From Simiduia sp. 21SJ11W-1 (lineage in GTDB: Bacteria > Pseudomonadota > Gammaproteobacteria > Pseudomonadales > Cellvibrionaceae), in assembly GCF_024138675.1 (NCBI RefSeq), contig NZ_CP090959.1, forward strand, positions 3,334,501 to 3,398,500: a stretch of 64,000 nt of DNA. Reading direction: 5' to 3'. This document shows positions 45,601 through 54,980 of this stretch, piece after piece. Below the pieces are notes generated by a model. The model saw only the letters and a program-made list of their open reading frames with translations, ran no database searches and had not been told where the DNA came from. The translations under genes and the position numbers were made by a program. The first letter of the stretch is position 1. Every line of letters begins with the position of its first letter.

Positions 45601-46750
45601 TGGTTGGCGGCTCACCCGGGCGCATCATACGGTAGATCTCTACCAATGCTTCCAACTCTGAGCGGGTAGGATCTACACGCAATGTTTCAGAGATGAACGG
45701 GCCGCAATCGATGTCGTTGGTATACAAGGTTTCAAAGGCTGTTACATTGGCTTCACGCAATGTTTCCAGCACTTCGTCGGTAAGCTCTGTGTTGCACTCA
45801 AGCAACAGCTCACCGGTTTTTTCATCAACGATATCTTTCGCCAGCGCCTTACCAAGCAAGTAACCGTTAGGTACAACCAGATCGGTAATGCCGGCCTTTT
45901 CAAGGTCGCGAATATGGCGCGCAGTAATACGGCGGCCTTCTTCAATAAGCACCTTGCCTTTTTTGTCTTTGATATCGAAGGTTGCAACATCACCACGCAG
46001 GCGAGATGGCACCAACTCAAGCACGATGTCACCGTCTTTGGTAACTGTGTACTTGCTGGTATCGAAGAACATCTCAAGCATCTGCTGAGAGGTGTAACCC
46101 AGCGCGCGCAACAAAATAGAGGCAGGCAGCTTACGGCGGCGATCGATACGTACGAACACCAGATCCTTTGGATCAAATTCGAAATCCAACCATGAACCAC
46201 GGTATGGAATAACGCGCGCAGTAAACAACAGTTTACCGGAAGAGTGTGTTTTGCCCTTGTCGTGATCAAAAAACACACCTGGCGAACGGTGCAACTGGGA
46301 AACGATTACACGCTCGGTACCGTTGATAACGAAAGTACCGTTATCAGTCATGAGCGGAATTTCGCCCATGTAAACTTCTTGCTCTTTAATGTCTTTAATA
46401 GACTTGTTCGCTGATTCCTTGTCGTAAATGATCAGACGAACTTTCACACGTAACGGGGCCGCGTAGGTCACGCCACGTAAAATACATTCATTAACATCAA
46501 ACGCCGCTTTGCCTAATGCATAGCTAACGTACTCCAGGGCTGCATTCCCTGAATAACTCACAATTGGGAATACCGACTTAAATGCAGCGTGCAGACCAAA
46601 ATCTGTGCGCGCATCGGCAGACGCATCTGCCTGGGTAAACTTTCTGTAAGAGTCCAACTGAATCGCCAGGAGGTAAGGTACATCCATTACACTCGGCAGT
46701 TTGCCGAAGTCCTTGCGGATACGTTTTTTCTCAGTATATGAGTAAGCCAT
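42665..46750 (-). CDS. rpoB: RNA polymerase beta subunit
   Basis: 1361 aa. The rifampicin-binding cluster reads [23 protein letters not shown], which looks wild type. [11 protein letters not shown] and the C-terminal [21 protein letters not shown] are conserved. It lies downstream of rplL with an attenuator in the 244-bp gap. Confidence 0.99.
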   Translation of the reverse strand: MAYSYTEKKRIRKDFGKLPSVMDVPYLLAIQLDSYRKFTQADASADARTDFGLHAAFKSVFPIVSYSGNAALEYVSYALGKAAFDVNECILRGVTYAAPLRVKVRLIIYDKESANKSIKDIKEQEVYMGEIPLMTDNGTFVINGTERVIVSQLHRSPGVFFDHDKGKTHSSGKLLFTARVIPYRGSWLDFEFDPKDLVFVRIDRRRKLPASILLRALGYTSQQMLEMFFDTSKYTVTKDGDIVLELVPSRLRGDVATFDIKDKKGKVLIEEGRRITARHIRDLEKAGITDLVVPNGYLLGKALAKDIVDEKTGELLLECNTELTDEVLETLREANVTAFETLYTNDIDCGPFISETLRVDPTRSELEALVEIYRMMRPGEPPTKESAETLFQNLFFSQERYDLSAVGRMKFNRRLGREDETGEGTLSNEDIVDVLKTLIEIRNGKGVVDDIDHLGNRRVRSVGEMAENQFRVGLVRVERAVKERLSMAESEGLMPQDLINAKPVAAAVKEFFGSSQLSQFMDQNNPLSEVTHKRRVSALGPGGLTRERAGFEVRDVHPTHYGRVCPIETPEGPNIGLINSLATYARTNDYGFLESPYRRVIDGKVTDDIEYLSAINESEQVIAQASAKVDKNGKLSEELVSVRHLNEFTLKAPTEVTYMDVSPRQVVSVAASLIPFLEHDDANRALMGSNMQRQAVPTLKAEKPFVGTGMERHVAVDSGVCVVAKRGGVVDRVDASRIVIRVSDAEVEAGDAGVDIYNLTKYTRSNQNTCINQRAIVKTGDVIARGDVLADGPSVDMGELALGQNMRIAFMPWNGYNFEDSILVSERVVQEDRFTTIHIQELTCIARDTKLGSEEITADIPNVGESALAKLDESGIVYIGAEVGPGDILVGKVTPKGETQLTPEEKLLRAIFGEKASDVKDTSLRVGTGTRGTVIDVQVFTRDGIEKDQRSKDIEKAQLDKVRKDLNEEYRIMENATFERLRAALVGQKVSSGKGVKKGEVLTDETLNELPFDQWYKLRMAEDALNEQLDAAEAGLIERRKILDERFEDKKRKLETGDDLSPGVLKVVKVYLAIKRRIQPGDKMAGRHGNKGVISVIMPVEDMPYDENGVPVDIVLNPLGVPSRMNVGQVLEMHLGMAAKGLGDKINTMLEEQRKVADLRKFLDEMYNKTGEALEKADLSKFTDQEVLELAQNLRNGVPMATPVFDGAQESEIKALLRLADLSDTGQVQLFDGRTGDAFQRHTTVGYMYMLKLNHLVDDKMHARSTGSYSLVTQQPLGGKAQFGGQRFGEMEVWALEAYGAAYTLQEMLTVKSDDVNGRTKMYKNIVDGDHRMEPGMPESFNVLVKEIRSLGINMELEHDS

Positions 46751-46917
46751 CAGTATTCCCCAGCTTGTTCACGAATTGGGCTTTTGGAATCTCTGAGCCT
46801 AGAAGCGCGGGTGGCACTTCATTGCTACTGTTTCTACAGCGTTTTTGCTGTGAGCATGATCTGCGGCGCCGAACGCCTGCATCACTCTTCGGTCTGTTAC
46901 CGTTGACCGCAAACGGC

Positions 46918-46950
46918 AAAAGGCCGGCGGGGTTTTTCGCCCCGCCAGCC
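46918..46950 (-). terminator. attenuator between rplL and rpoB
   Basis: On the minus strand, an 11-bp GC-rich stem (46940-46950 with 46922-46932; one mismatch) and a 7-nt loop are followed by TTTT. The position matches the rplL-rpoB attenuator known in E. coli. Confidence 0.8.
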
Positions 46951-46994
46951 CAAGCCAGTATTAACTACTGACTTTGCTAGCATGCAAAACTGAA

Positions 46995-47366
46995 TTACTT
47001 CAGCTCTACTGATGCGCCAGCGTCTTCCAACTCTTTCTTAGCGGCTTCGGCTTCAGCCTTGGCAACGCCTTCTTTCAGAGTCTTAGGTGCGCCGTCTACC
47101 AGCTCTTTGGCTTCTTTCAGGCCCAGACCAGTGATACCGCGAACGGCCTTGATCACGTTAACCTTCTTGTCACCAGCTGCAGTCAGAACGATGTCGAACT
47201 CGGTCTTCTCTTCAGCAGCAGCGCCAGCGTCGCCAGCACCGGCAACTGCAACAGCAGCAGCGGCAGAAACGCCAAACTTTTCTTCCATTGCTGAAATCAG
47301 TTCTACAACCTGAGTTACAGACATTTCAGCGATTGCATTCATGATATCGTCGTTAGTCAGAGACAT
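46995..47366 (-). CDS. rplL: 50S ribosomal protein L7/L12
   Basis: 123 aa. The N-terminal dimerisation helix ([17 protein letters not shown]), the Ala/Gly hinge and the C-terminal factor-binding domain ([25 protein letters not shown]) are clear. It forms the stalk that recruits GTPase factors. Confidence 0.99.
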   Translation of the reverse strand: MSLTNDDIMNAIAEMSVTQVVELISAMEEKFGVSAAAAVAVAGAGDAGAAAEEKTEFDIVLTAAGDKKVNVIKAVRGITGLGLKEAKELVDGAPKTLKEGVAKAEAEAAKKELEDAGASVELK

Positions 47367-47432
47367 GACTCAATTCCTAAATTGTGTGAGCTTGCGCTCG
47401 AAAATGGTTTAAACGGCAAATTAATCCAAAGA

Positions 47433-47927
47433 TTAAGCTGCAGATTGCTCTTTCTGGTCGCGAATGGCCGCAATAGTGCGAACCAGTTTGCCAGCGGCTG
47501 CTTCTTTCATCACGCTCATCAGCTTCGCGATAGCTTCGTCGTATGTTGGCAGGCTTGCCAATAATCCGACATCTACCACTTTGCCTTCGAAAGCAGCTGA
47601 CTTAAGCTCCAGCTTGTCGTCACTCTTAGCGAAATCACGCAGGATACGCGCACCGGCGCCTGGGTGTTCGTTAGAGAATGCGATCAAGGTCGGACCAACA
47701 AAAGCGTCAGTCAGACATGCGTAGTCAGTGCCCTCTACTGCGCGGCGAGCCAGTGTATTACGTACAACGCGGAGCCATACGCCGTTATCACGGGCTTCTT
47801 TGCGCAGCGCTGTCATGCTGGACACGGTTACACCGCGTGCATCAGCAACAACAGCAGACAGAGCGCTCTTAGCAGCTTCCTGGACCTCAGCGACAATCGC
47901 TTTTTTGTCTTCGAGTCCTAGTGCCAC
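47433..47927 (-). CDS. rplJ: 50S ribosomal protein L10
   Basis: 164 aa. The frame is open to 47969, but the GTG at 47927 has AGGAG at 6 nt and gives the family start [40 protein letters not shown] and [10 protein letters not shown] match L10. L10 with L12 autoregulates translation by binding the leader upstream. Confidence 0.97.
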   Translation of the reverse strand: MALGLEDKKAIVAEVQEAAKSALSAVVADARGVTVSSMTALRKEARDNGVWLRVVRNTLARRAVEGTDYACLTDAFVGPTLIAFSNEHPGAGARILRDFAKSDDKLELKSAAFEGKVVDVGLLASLPTYDEAIAKLMSVMKEAAAGKLVRTIAAIRDQKEQSAA

Positions 47928-47939
47928 GATCTTCTCCTG

Positions 47940-48135
47940 GATTTGATTAGCTGTGCTAATCGTTAACAAATCAGCCGTACTACCACATAGCTTTACGGCC
48001 GCATTTCCGGTGTATCAAATCCAGCTAAATACTGAATTGGGCCACCATCTGCGTAGGCAGCATCGCCATTACTTTTGATGCCATTAGAGGCACTGCCGAA
48101 GCAGCGCCCACCTACGGTCTTTGACAGACCGGCCG
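47940..48135 (-). promoter_or_regulatory. L10 leader (rplJL autoregulatory region)
   Basis: The 240 bp between rplA and rplJ hold pairable minus-strand segments CCGTAGG...CCTACGCAGATGGTGG and a CCGGC-TTCG-GCCGG hairpin at 48129-48142. The arrangement resembles the L10 leader that binds the L10-L12 complex. No clear sigma70 promoter was found here, so rplJ may be served by read-through from rplKA. Confidence 0.55.
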
Positions 48136-48166
48136 AAGCCGGCCCCCAAAGTTTGTGCTGCCGGAC

Positions 48167-48862
48167 TTAGATGTCCAGCGAAGACTGATCAACCACAATA
48201 CCTGGGCCCATAGTGGTGCTCAGAGTAATGCGCTTGAGGTAAACGCCTTTTGAAGAAGCAGGCTTGGCGCGCTTGAGGTCGCCTACCAGTGCTTCCAAGT
48301 TTTCTTTCAGTGCCTTCTCTTCGAAAGACAGCTTGCCGATACCGCCGTGGATGATACCGCCCTTCTCAGCGCGGTAACGAACCTGACCCGCCTTGGCGTT
48401 GTTAACAGCAGTTACAACGTCTGGCGTTACGGTGCCGGTTTTAGGGTTTGGCATCAGGCCGCGCGGACCAAGTACCTGGCCAAGCTGACCAACAACGCGC
48501 ATAGCGGCAGGATCTGCAATCACTACGTCGAAGTCCATCATGCCGCCCTTGATGTGGGCTGCCAGCTCTTCCATACCTACAAATTCTGCACCGGCAGCTT
48601 TAGCCGCTTCAGCGTTTGCACCCTGGGTAAACACCGCAACACGCACATCTTTACCATTGCCGTGCGGCAGGGTAGTTGCACCGCGCACAGCCTGGTCGGA
48701 TTTACGTGGGTCGATGCCAAGGTTAATGGCAACGTCTACAGTTTCAGGGAACTTTACTGAAGAAATTTCTTTCAACAGCGCAACAGCTTCGGAAATACCG
48801 TACTGCTTAGCAAAATCTACTTTCTCGCGAATCGCACGCTGACGCTTAGTCAATTTAGCCAT
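48167..48862 (-). CDS. rplA: 50S ribosomal protein L1
   Basis: 231 aa, starting [15 protein letters not shown]; an upstream in-frame ATG at 48895 lies inside rplK and is rejected because GGAGG lies 9 nt before 48862. [28 protein letters not shown] is typical. In E. coli L1 represses rplKA translation. Confidence 0.99.
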   Translation of the reverse strand: MAKLTKRQRAIREKVDFAKQYGISEAVALLKEISSVKFPETVDVAINLGIDPRKSDQAVRGATTLPHGNGKDVRVAVFTQGANAEAAKAAGAEFVGMEELAAHIKGGMMDFDVVIADPAAMRVVGQLGQVLGPRGLMPNPKTGTVTPDVVTAVNNAKAGQVRYRAEKGGIIHGGIGKLSFEEKALKENLEALVGDLKRAKPASSKGVYLKRITLSTTMGPGIVVDQSSLDI

Positions 48863-48863
48863 G

Positions 48864-49295
48864 TTATAGACCCTCCACTTCAAGGCCCATAGCACGGGCA
48901 GAACCGGCGATTGTACGCAGTGCAGCGTCCATATCAGCAGCGGTCAGGTCGGGGCGCTTCATGTTTACGATTTCTTCCAGCTGCGCACGGGTAACAGTGC
49001 CAACTTTCTGAGTGTTTGGACGCGGTGAACCGCTCTTGATGCCCGCAGCTTTCTTTAACAGGTAAGAAGCCGGTGGCGTCTTCATGGTAAAAGTGAAAGA
49101 GCGATCGCTGTATACGCTGATTACTACAGGTACAGGTGCGCCGGCTTCCAGCTCTTGGGTCTGTGCGTTGAACGCTTTACAGAACTCCATGATGTTTACA
49201 CCGTGCTGACCCAAAGCAGGACCAACTGGCGGCGACGGATTCGCTTTACCTGCAGCTACCTGCAGCTTGATGTAAGCATTGATTTTCTTAGCCAT
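48864..49295 (-). CDS. rplK: 50S ribosomal protein L11
   Basis: 143 aa, with [37 protein letters not shown], the GTPase-centre and thiostrepton-site protein. It is needed for RelA activation. rplA follows with a 1-nt gap. Confidence 0.99.
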   Translation of the reverse strand: MAKKINAYIKLQVAAGKANPSPPVGPALGQHGVNIMEFCKAFNAQTQELEAGAPVPVVISVYSDRSFTFTMKTPPASYLLKKAAGIKSGSPRPNTQKVGTVTRAQLEEIVNMKRPDLTAADMDAALRTIAGSARAMGLEVEGL

Positions 49296-49402
49296 GATTT
49301 ACTCCCATAGTTGGGTTTTAGCGCCTCGAAAAGCCTTTGGCGTGGCCTTTGTCACTGGCTCCCCAGCCGCCGGGCAACAACAAAAAACCCGGAGACACGA
49401 AA

Positions 49403-49432
49403 ACCTTCCCGCACCTCGCGATGCAGGAAGGT
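49403..49432 (-). terminator. terminator/attenuator between nusG and rplK
   Basis: On the minus strand, ACCTTCC/GGAAGGT arms with additional inner pairs are followed by TTTTCG, 22 bp after the nusG stop. Together with the gap it separates secE-nusG from rplKA. Confidence 0.6.
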
Positions 49433-49453
49433 CATAAATTCTTGAATCTAGAC

Positions 49454-49987
49454 TCAGGTCTTCTCGACCTGGCCAAACTCCAACTCAACCGGTGTTGAGC
49501 GACCGAAAATGAGCACTGCTACGCGCAGGCGGCTCTTCTCGTAGTTAACCTCTTCAACAACACCGTTAAAGTCGTTGAAGGGGCCATCGCATACGCGAAC
49601 CATCTCGCCCGGCTCGAAAATTGTTTTCGGCTTGGGCTTGTCAGCCGAGTCATCCACTCGCTGCAAAATAGCTTGCGCTTCTTTTTCTGTAATCGGGGCC
49701 GGCTTATCTGCCTTGCCACCAATAAAGCCCATAACGCGCGGTGTTTCTTTCACCAAGTGCCAGGTGTCGTCGTTCAACTCCATCTGCACAAGCACGTAAC
49801 CCGGGAAGAATTTACGCTCACTCTTACGCTTTTGGCCGCCGCGCATCTCAACCACTTCTTCAGTGGGAACCAGCACGTCGCCGAACACATCTTGCATTTG
49901 ATGCAGTTCAATGCGCTCTTTAAGCGAAGCCGCAACTTTCTTTTCAAACCCGGAATAGGCGTGTACTACATACCAGCGCTTAGCCAT
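49454..49987 (-). CDS. nusG: transcription termination/antitermination factor NusG
   Basis: 177 aa. The NGN domain starts [20 protein letters not shown] and includes [16 protein letters not shown]; the C-terminal KOW domain is [24 protein letters not shown]. It couples RNA polymerase to Rho and to S10/NusE of the ribosome. Confidence 0.99.
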   Translation of the reverse strand: MAKRWYVVHAYSGFEKKVAASLKERIELHQMQDVFGDVLVPTEEVVEMRGGQKRKSERKFFPGYVLVQMELNDDTWHLVKETPRVMGFIGGKADKPAPITEKEAQAILQRVDDSADKPKPKTIFEPGEMVRVCDGPFNDFNGVVEEVNYEKSRLRVAVLIFGRSTPVELEFGQVEKT

Positions 49988-50003
49988 TGCTCACCCTTAT
50001 TTA

Positions 50004-50372
50004 TCAGCCGATAATCAGTGATGCCAGCCAACCCAGCACTGTGTCGATCAACCAGAGAATCAGCGCCATTACCAGCACAACTGCCAACACAATCAGTGTT
50101 GTCTGATTCGTCTCTTCACGAGTAGGCCATACCACCTTACGCACTTCCACCTGGGCTTCTTTCATCAAACCCCAGAATGCAGCACCTTTTGCAGTATTGA
50201 CGGCAATAAAGACTGCTACCAAACCGGCAGCCACCATACCCAAAACGCGGTAAAGCAAGGCGACATCCGCAAACTGCGAATTAGCCACAACGCCCGCAGC
50301 AACAATGGCAACCACAAGCAACCACTTAATTGCATCGAACCGATAGGCTGGAGCTTCTACTTTAGCGTTCAT
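50004..50372 (-). CDS. secE: protein translocase subunit SecE
   Basis: 122 aa, the three-helix form typical of Gammaproteobacteria. The conserved cytoplasmic helix (FWGLMKEAQVEVRKVVWPTREETNQTT) precedes the last membrane segment. It is 16 bp upstream of nusG. Confidence 0.98.
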   Translation of the reverse strand: MNAKVEAPAYRFDAIKWLLVVAIVAAGVVANSQFADVALLYRVLGMVAAGLVAVFIAVNTAKGAAFWGLMKEAQVEVRKVVWPTREETNQTTLIVLAVVLVMALILWLIDTVLGWLASLIIG

Positions 50373-50405
50373 CAGGGAACTTACCCTTAACTACTCAAAT
50401 TATAA

Positions 50406-50481
50406 TGGCAGGCCAGGAGGGACTCGAACCCCCAACACCCGGTTTTGGAGACCGGTGCTCTACCAATTGAACTACTGGCCT
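50406..50481 (-). tRNA. tRNA-Trp (CCA anticodon)
   Basis: 76-nt cloverleaf with 7-bp acceptor AGGCCAG/CTGGCCT, anticodon loop CTCCAAA, T-loop GTTCGAG and encoded 3' CCA. It lies between tuf copy 2 and secE, as in many Gammaproteobacteria. Confidence 0.97.
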
Positions 50482-50501
50482 GTAGTAAAACGTAAAACCA
50501 C

Positions 50502-50528
50502 AAAAAGGCCGGAGCCGAGGCTCCGGCC
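50502..50528 (-). terminator. terminator after tuf copy 2
   Basis: On the minus strand, stem GGCCGGAGC/GCTCCGGCC with a 4-nt loop is followed by TTTTTG. It lies between tuf and tRNA-Trp, so secE-nusG need read-through or their own start. Confidence 0.88.
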
Positions 50529-50540
50529 TTGCATCAACGA

Positions 50541-51734
50541 TTACTCGATGATTTTAGCTACAACACCGGCACCAACGGTACGGCCACCTTCGCGGATCGC
50601 GAAGCGCAGGCCGTCTTCCATGGCGATTGGTGCAATCAGGGTAACTTCCATCTGCACGTTATCACCCGGCATTACCATCTCAACGCCTTCTGGCAGCTCA
50701 ACAGCACCGGTAACGTCGGTAGTACGGAAGTAGAACTGTGGACGGTAGCCTTTGAAGAACGGCGTGTGACGACCACCTTCATCTTTAGACAACACGTACA
50801 CTTCGCCCTGGAACTTGGTGTGCGGCTTGATTGAACCTGGCTTACACAGAACCTGACCACGCTCAACGTCGTCACGCTTGGTACCACGCAGCAGAACACC
50901 TACGTTCTCACCGGCACGGCCTTCGTCCAGCAGCTTGCGGAACATCTCAACACCGGTACAGGTGGTTTTGGTGGTGTCGCGGATACCAACGATCTCGATT
51001 TCTTCACCAACTTTAACGATACCGCGCTCTACACGACCGGTAACAACAGTACCGCGGCCAGAGATAGAGAACACGTCTTCGATTGGCATCAAGAAGGCAC
51101 CGTCGATGGCACGCTCGGGCTCAGGGATGTAGGAATCCAGAGTTTCTACCAACTTCTTAACAGCGGTAGTACCCATTTCGTTGTCGTCCTGGCCGTTCAG
51201 GGCCATCAACGCAGAACCGATGATGATTGGTGTGTCGTCGCCTGGGAATTCGTACTGGCTCAACAGCTCACGCACTTCCATTTCAACCAGCTCAAGCAGC
51301 TCTTCGTCGTCTACCATGTCGGCTTTGTTCAGGAATACCACGATGTAAGGTACACCTACCTGGCGAGACAACAGGATGTGCTCACGGGTTTGTGGCATTG
51401 GGCCGTCAGCGGCAGAACATACCAGAATCGCGCCGTCCATTTGGGCAGCACCGGTAATCATGTTCTTAACGTAGTCGGCGTGACCTGGGCAGTCTACGTG
51501 TGCGTAGTGACGCTCAGGTGAATCGTATTCTACGTGTGCAGCAGAGATGGTAATGCCGCGCTCACGCTCTTCTGGAGCCGAGTCGATACCGTCAAATGCT
51601 ACTGCTTCACCGCCCCATACTTCGGCACATACGCGCGTCAGAGCTGCGGTCAGCGTGGTTTTACCGTGGTCAACGTGACCAATGGTGCCCACGTTTACGT
51701 GGGGCTTGTTACGTTCAAACTTAGCCTTAGCCAT
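50541..51734 (-). CDS. tuf: elongation factor Tu (copy 2, tRNA-linked)
   Basis: 397 aa with the same GTPase motifs as copy 1. A TTG 6 nt upstream is in frame, but GGAG lies 9 nt before the ATG at 51734. DNA identity with copy 1 starts at the ATG and ends about 6 bp past the stop, showing that the flanks are unrelated and the genes are kept alike by conversion. It follows the tRNA-Thr-Tyr-Gly-Thr group, as tufB does in E. coli. Confidence 0.99.
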   Translation of the reverse strand: MAKAKFERNKPHVNVGTIGHVDHGKTTLTAALTRVCAEVWGGEAVAFDGIDSAPEERERGITISAAHVEYDSPERHYAHVDCPGHADYVKNMITGAAQMDGAILVCSAADGPMPQTREHILLSRQVGVPYIVVFLNKADMVDDEELLELVEMEVRELLSQYEFPGDDTPIIIGSALMALNGQDDNEMGTTAVKKLVETLDSYIPEPERAIDGAFLMPIEDVFSISGRGTVVTGRVERGIVKVGEEIEIVGIRDTTKTTCTGVEMFRKLLDEGRAGENVGVLLRGTKRDDVERGQVLCKPGSIKPHTKFQGEVYVLSKDEGGRHTPFFKGYRPQFYFRTTDVTGAVELPEGVEMVMPGDNVQMEVTLIAPIAMEDGLRFAIREGGRTVGAGVVAKIIE

Positions 51735-51819
51735 TGCCAACGTCTCCTATATACAGGGGCGAACACATCGTTTCTTCAAACAAAACAAAATCCCGCAAAA
51801 GACCGGCCTTTGCGGAAAC

Positions 51820-51895
51820 TGGAGCTCTTGACCGGAGTTGAACCGGTGACCTCACCCTTACCAAGGGTGTGCTCTACCAACTGAGCTACAAGAGC
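51820..51895 (-). tRNA. tRNA-Thr (GGT anticodon)
   Basis: 76 nt, acceptor GCTCTTG/CAAGAGC, anticodon loop TTGGTAA, encoded CCA. It is the last tRNA before tuf copy 2. Confidence 0.97.
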
Positions 51896-51924
51896 GAAAC
51901 TTTACAACTTTCCAACACTAAAAC

Positions 51925-51998
<74 letters not shown>

Positions 51999-52055
51999 AT
52001 TGACCGACGGACTCTGCACTCACAGCCAATCCGAAAAACCTCGCCACCTGAGTGA

Positions 52056-52106
52056 CGACTGCCAGTCAAAAAGACCTGGGCTTAAAAATGTGCAGGGGGA
52101 TGGATT
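52056..52106 (-). repeat. partial duplicate of the tRNA-Tyr 3' end and its downstream flank
   Basis: Carries the 17-bp GTGCAGGGGGATGGATT (52090-52106) and a diverged downstream stretch starting with CGACTGCCAG (52056-52065). The same parts, in the same order, lie at the tRNA-Tyr 3' end (52209-52260), offset 153-154 bp. It is not a tRNA on its own. Confidence 0.85.
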
Positions 52107-52183
52107 ATTCCCTACGGTCGCCGCTATCGCGGCGCTCGCCTGCGCTTCGCTGGTCGTCGAACCATCTCTCTGGTTCTCACTCC

Positions 52184-52204
52184 ATCCCCCAACGGGGATT
52201 TTTT
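52184..52204 (+). terminator. terminator-like hairpin on + strand in the tRNA spacer
   Basis: ATCCCC-CAAC-GGGGAT followed by six T (stem ends in the T-run). It points against the tRNA operon; it may block antisense transcripts or be part of a mobile repeat. Confidence 0.5.
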
Positions 52205-52241
52205 CCAGCGACTGCCAGACTCAACATCTGGACTTCAATAA

Positions 52242-52325
52242 TGGTGCAGGGGGATGGATTCGAACCATCGAAGCTTTCGCGTCAGATTTACAGTCTGATC
52301 CCTTTGGCCACTCGGGAACCCCTGC
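52242..52325 (-). tRNA. tRNA-Tyr (GTA anticodon)
   Basis: 84 nt with a long variable arm, acceptor GCAGGGG/CCCCTGC, anticodon loop CTGTAAA, encoded CCA. It lies between tRNA-Thr(TGT) and tRNA-Gly. Confidence 0.97.
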
Positions 52326-52418
52326 CAAAAGAGCCGGCAATTCTCCGACTCAAGCCAGCGCTTGTCAACCATTTTTGTGAGTAAATTCACAGGCTTACAG
52401 CACGTAGCTTATAGAAAA

Positions 52419-52494
52419 TGGAGCTGGTGAAAGGAGTTGAACCCTCGACCGCCTGATTACAAGTCAGATGCTCTACCAACTGAGCTACACCAGC
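52419..52494 (-). tRNA. tRNA-Thr (TGT anticodon)
   Basis: 76 nt, acceptor GCTGGTG/CACCAGC, anticodon loop CTTGTAA, encoded CCA. It is the first gene of the tRNA-tuf operon. Confidence 0.97.
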
Positions 52495-52547
52495 TAAACA
52501 CCACCTCAAACACACCTTTTCAGGCCTGCCTGTAATGTGGAGGCGCG

Positions 52548-52576
52548 ATTCTAGTGAAACTTGCCCCCTGACGCAA
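52548..52576 (-). promoter_or_regulatory. promoter of the tRNA-tuf operon
   Basis: On the minus strand, TTGCGT (52571-52576), a 17-bp spacer and TAGAAT (52548-52553) are followed by CGCGCCTCC. It overlaps the 3' end of the SPOR gene. The GC-rich discriminator fits stringent control. Confidence 0.8.
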
Positions 52577-53249
52577 CAGCTGAACATAAATTTTGGCGAA
52601 TCTCTTGCCCGCCACCCTCAGGCAGCAGCTCAGACCACACGGATTCGCCCACCCGCAACGCCTGGCCGGGGCCCAAAATAAGCCACAGCTCTTTTTGGGT
52701 GCGCGGTAACACCTTGATTTCAGCCTCATAACCCAGCTTTACCATTTCAGCACGGCGCGCCTCCGCCAAAGGCTTTTGGGTGAACATGCCAAAGGAGATG
52801 CCATTGGCCAGCTCCCCCTTGGGTATTACGTAGCTATCTACCTGCTTGGCGTGCAATTCATGCAGGCGCCTCAGGGCCTGCTCTTGAGAGGGCTCCGGCC
52901 TTAAGAAAACCCAATAGGATTCGCCCGAGGTGATCTCTAGCGATTGCAACGTAGATTCCACCCCCAAAGCCCTTAGCCGCTCGCGCACAATCGCCCCGCG
53001 ATCGGCATCCACAAAAGGGCCGGCGAGCGTGCACACAGGGTCACTCGAGGTGCGCTCAGTACCTACCGATTGCGCCAGTGCGCGGCGCGCGTCTGCGTCC
53101 ATCTCGTCAAGCAACACCAGCGAGCGCGCCGAGGCACCCGCCGCCGGCGCCGCTGCCACCACTGCGCGGGGTTCATCTGCCGGGCTTAACAGTTGCCAGC
53201 CAAACAACAGCACATTCATTACTACCAGCACGATCAAAACCATCCGCAT
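52551..53249 (-). CDS. SPOR-domain-like membrane protein
   Basis: 232 aa. An N-terminal membrane segment (VLIVLVVMNVLLFGW) is followed by an Ala-rich linker and two SPOR-like stretches: CTLAGPFVDADRGAIVRERLRALGVES at about residue 80 and ISFGMFTQKPLAEARRAEMVKLGYEAEI at about residue 150. SPOR domains bind denuded peptidoglycan at septa. Its place after coaX is common in Cellvibrionales and Pseudomonas. AGGAAG precedes the start. Confidence 0.8.
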   Translation of the reverse strand: MRMVLIVLVVMNVLLFGWQLLSPADEPRAVVAAAPAAGASARSLVLLDEMDADARRALAQSVGTERTSSDPVCTLAGPFVDADRGAIVRERLRALGVESTLQSLEITSGESYWVFLRPEPSQEQALRRLHELHAKQVDSYVIPKGELANGISFGMFTQKPLAEARRAEMVKLGYEAEIKVLPRTQKELWLILGPGQALRVGESVWSELLPEGGGQEIRQNLCSAVASGGKFH

Positions 53250-53292
53250 GCGTTGCTTCCTTATGCTTCTACCGCGTTAGGGCATGCCACCG

Positions 53293-54000
53293 CTAGGGCA
53301 GCGCCACCGCCAAACCATCCAATACCAAATCGGGCACATAGTCTGCACCCGCAAAAGCCGCCTGCAAAGCACGGCCATCACCGCCGGTAAACACCAGCTG
53401 CGCCCCGGCTGCGAAACGACTTTGCGCCTCTTTTACCAGCCCCACCGCCATGAGCAGTAGCGCACCCGAAACCGCGGCCTCTGTGCTGCTGCCGGGCGAC
53501 GCAGGCATACCCGCCTGTAAAGACGCCACCTTCACAGCCGCCGTGCCACCGTAAAGCGCCGCGCGCATCATGCCCAAACCCGGGCCGATAAAGCCACCTT
53601 CAAATCTGCCGCCTTGCACCACATCCACCGTAAGTGCAGTACCGGCATCCACAATTAACAGAGGCTTGCCAGGCCAATGATGATGAGCCGCGAGCGCCGC
53701 CAGCCAGCGATCCACCCCCAGGGTGGAAGGCTTAAGGTAGCCGCACTCAAGGCCGGCGCTGCCACTTTGCACAATGGCACGCTCAACCTCCACACCAAAA
53801 GCCGCGCCAAGGGCCGCCTGAAGCTGGGCCGATTTACTGGCCACAGAGGCCAAGCGGATTCGCCGGACACCTTCTTTGGGCAGCGACAATATCTGGCAGC
53901 CCGCTGCCTCGAACTCTTGCCAGCTCACAGCGTGAGACTGCACCTGCCCGGCAAGGCGCCATTTGATGCGCGTATTACCGCAATCGACATCCACAATCAC
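53293..54000 (-). CDS. coaX: type III pantothenate kinase
   Basis: First enzyme of coenzyme A synthesis, 235 aa. It shows the N-terminal phosphate motif DCGNTRIKW, GVDRWLAALAA, DAGTALTVDVV and GGFIGPGLGMMRAAL. It starts with GTG overlapping the birA stop by 4 nt (GTGA), so translation is coupled. Type III enzymes are insensitive to CoA feedback. Confidence 0.95.
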   Translation of the reverse strand: MIVDVDCGNTRIKWRLAGQVQSHAVSWQEFEAAGCQILSLPKEGVRRIRLASVASKSAQLQAALGAAFGVEVERAIVQSGSAGLECGYLKPSTLGVDRWLAALAAHHHWPGKPLLIVDAGTALTVDVVQGGRFEGGFIGPGLGMMRAALYGGTAAVKVASLQAGMPASPGSSTEAAVSGALLLMAVGLVKEAQSRFAAGAQLVFTGGDGRALQAAFAGADYVPDLVLDGLAVALP

Positions 54001-54980
54001 TTGCGCGCCCTCACACTCACCTCGCCGCCGTGAAACGCCTGTATACCGCCCTCTGTTTCGAGCAGTAGCGCGCCGCCATCATCCACACCGCGCGCCACAC
54101 CCGCCACCGACTGACTCACACTCAGCAGTGTCACCGGTGCATCTTTATATACATCGAGCGCTGCCCACTCGGCACGCAAGCCCGCAAAGCCCTTAATTGA
54201 GAATTCTGCCAGCACTTGCACCAGCTGGCTTAGCAGCTCAGCCGCCAGGCGCGAGCGCGGCACCTGCACACCCTGCGCCTGCACACTTGTCCAGGGCTGG
54301 TCGATACCCGCCGCCTGCTGCCGGCCCATACCCACATTAATGCCAATGCCAATGACCACCTGACACTCGCCGGCCGGGTCGCCCGTCATTTCAAGGAGAA
54401 TGCCACCAAGCTTGTGGCCATTCACCAGTAAATCGTTGGGCCACTTAAGCCCCACGCCGGGCAAGCCGAGCGCCGTGAGCGCGCGTGCACAAGCAACACC
54501 CACCGCGAGGCTCAGCCCGCTCAAAGACGCCGCACCGCCGGCAAAACGCCACACCAAAGACAAATAGATATTGGCACCGAATGGGCTCACCCACTGGCGC
54601 CCGCGACGACCTCGGCCGGCGCTTTGCTGCTCAACCAACACCGCAAGGCCGTGCACCTGCCCTTGGGCTGCTGCACGCATGGCATAGGCATTGGTGGAAT
54701 CGATTTGCAGCGCCAGATCAAGCGTCACCTGTTTGCGCGCCGCCTCCGACATAGCTGCACGAATGGCCGGTTCAGCCAATAGATCGAGGGGCGTCGCGAG
54801 CCTGTAGCCACGCCCCTTTACCGACTCCACCGCCAGGCCAAAGGCCTCAAGCTTCTGCAGCTGCTTCCATACCGCCGCGCGCGACACCCCCAGCAATGTG
54901 CCCAGCACTTCGCCTGAATGAAACTCACCATCGGCAAGGGCCACCAGCAATGACCCAAGGTTACTCAGGTCGCCCGTCAT
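53997..54980 (-). CDS. birA: biotin-protein ligase / biotin operon repressor
   Basis: 327 aa. The N-terminal winged helix (LGTLLGVSRAAVWKQLQKLEAFG) implies DNA binding; the catalytic domain has GRGRRGRQWVSPFGANIYLSLVW and LKWPNDLLVNGHKLGGIL. The SH3-like C-terminal domain closes it. It is the middle gene of alr-birA-coaX, with 4-nt overlaps on both sides. Confidence 0.96.
   Translation of the reverse strand: MTGDLSNLGSLLVALADGEFHSGEVLGTLLGVSRAAVWKQLQKLEAFGLAVESVKGRGYRLATPLDLLAEPAIRAAMSEAARKQVTLDLALQIDSTNAYAMRAAAQGQVHGLAVLVEQQSAGRGRRGRQWVSPFGANIYLSLVWRFAGGAASLSGLSLAVGVACARALTALGLPGVGLKWPNDLLVNGHKLGGILLEMTGDPAGECQVVIGIGINVGMGRQQAAGIDQPWTSVQAQGVQVPRSRLAAELLSQLVQVLAEFSIKGFAGLRAEWAALDVYKDAPVTLLSVSQSVAGVARGVDDGGALLLETEGGIQAFHGGEVSVRARK

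Noticed and set aside
52387-52587. short minus-strand frame reading GVAQLVEHLTCNQAVEGSTPF
   Set aside because: This is the well-known false translation through a tRNA gene (tRNA-Thr TGT).
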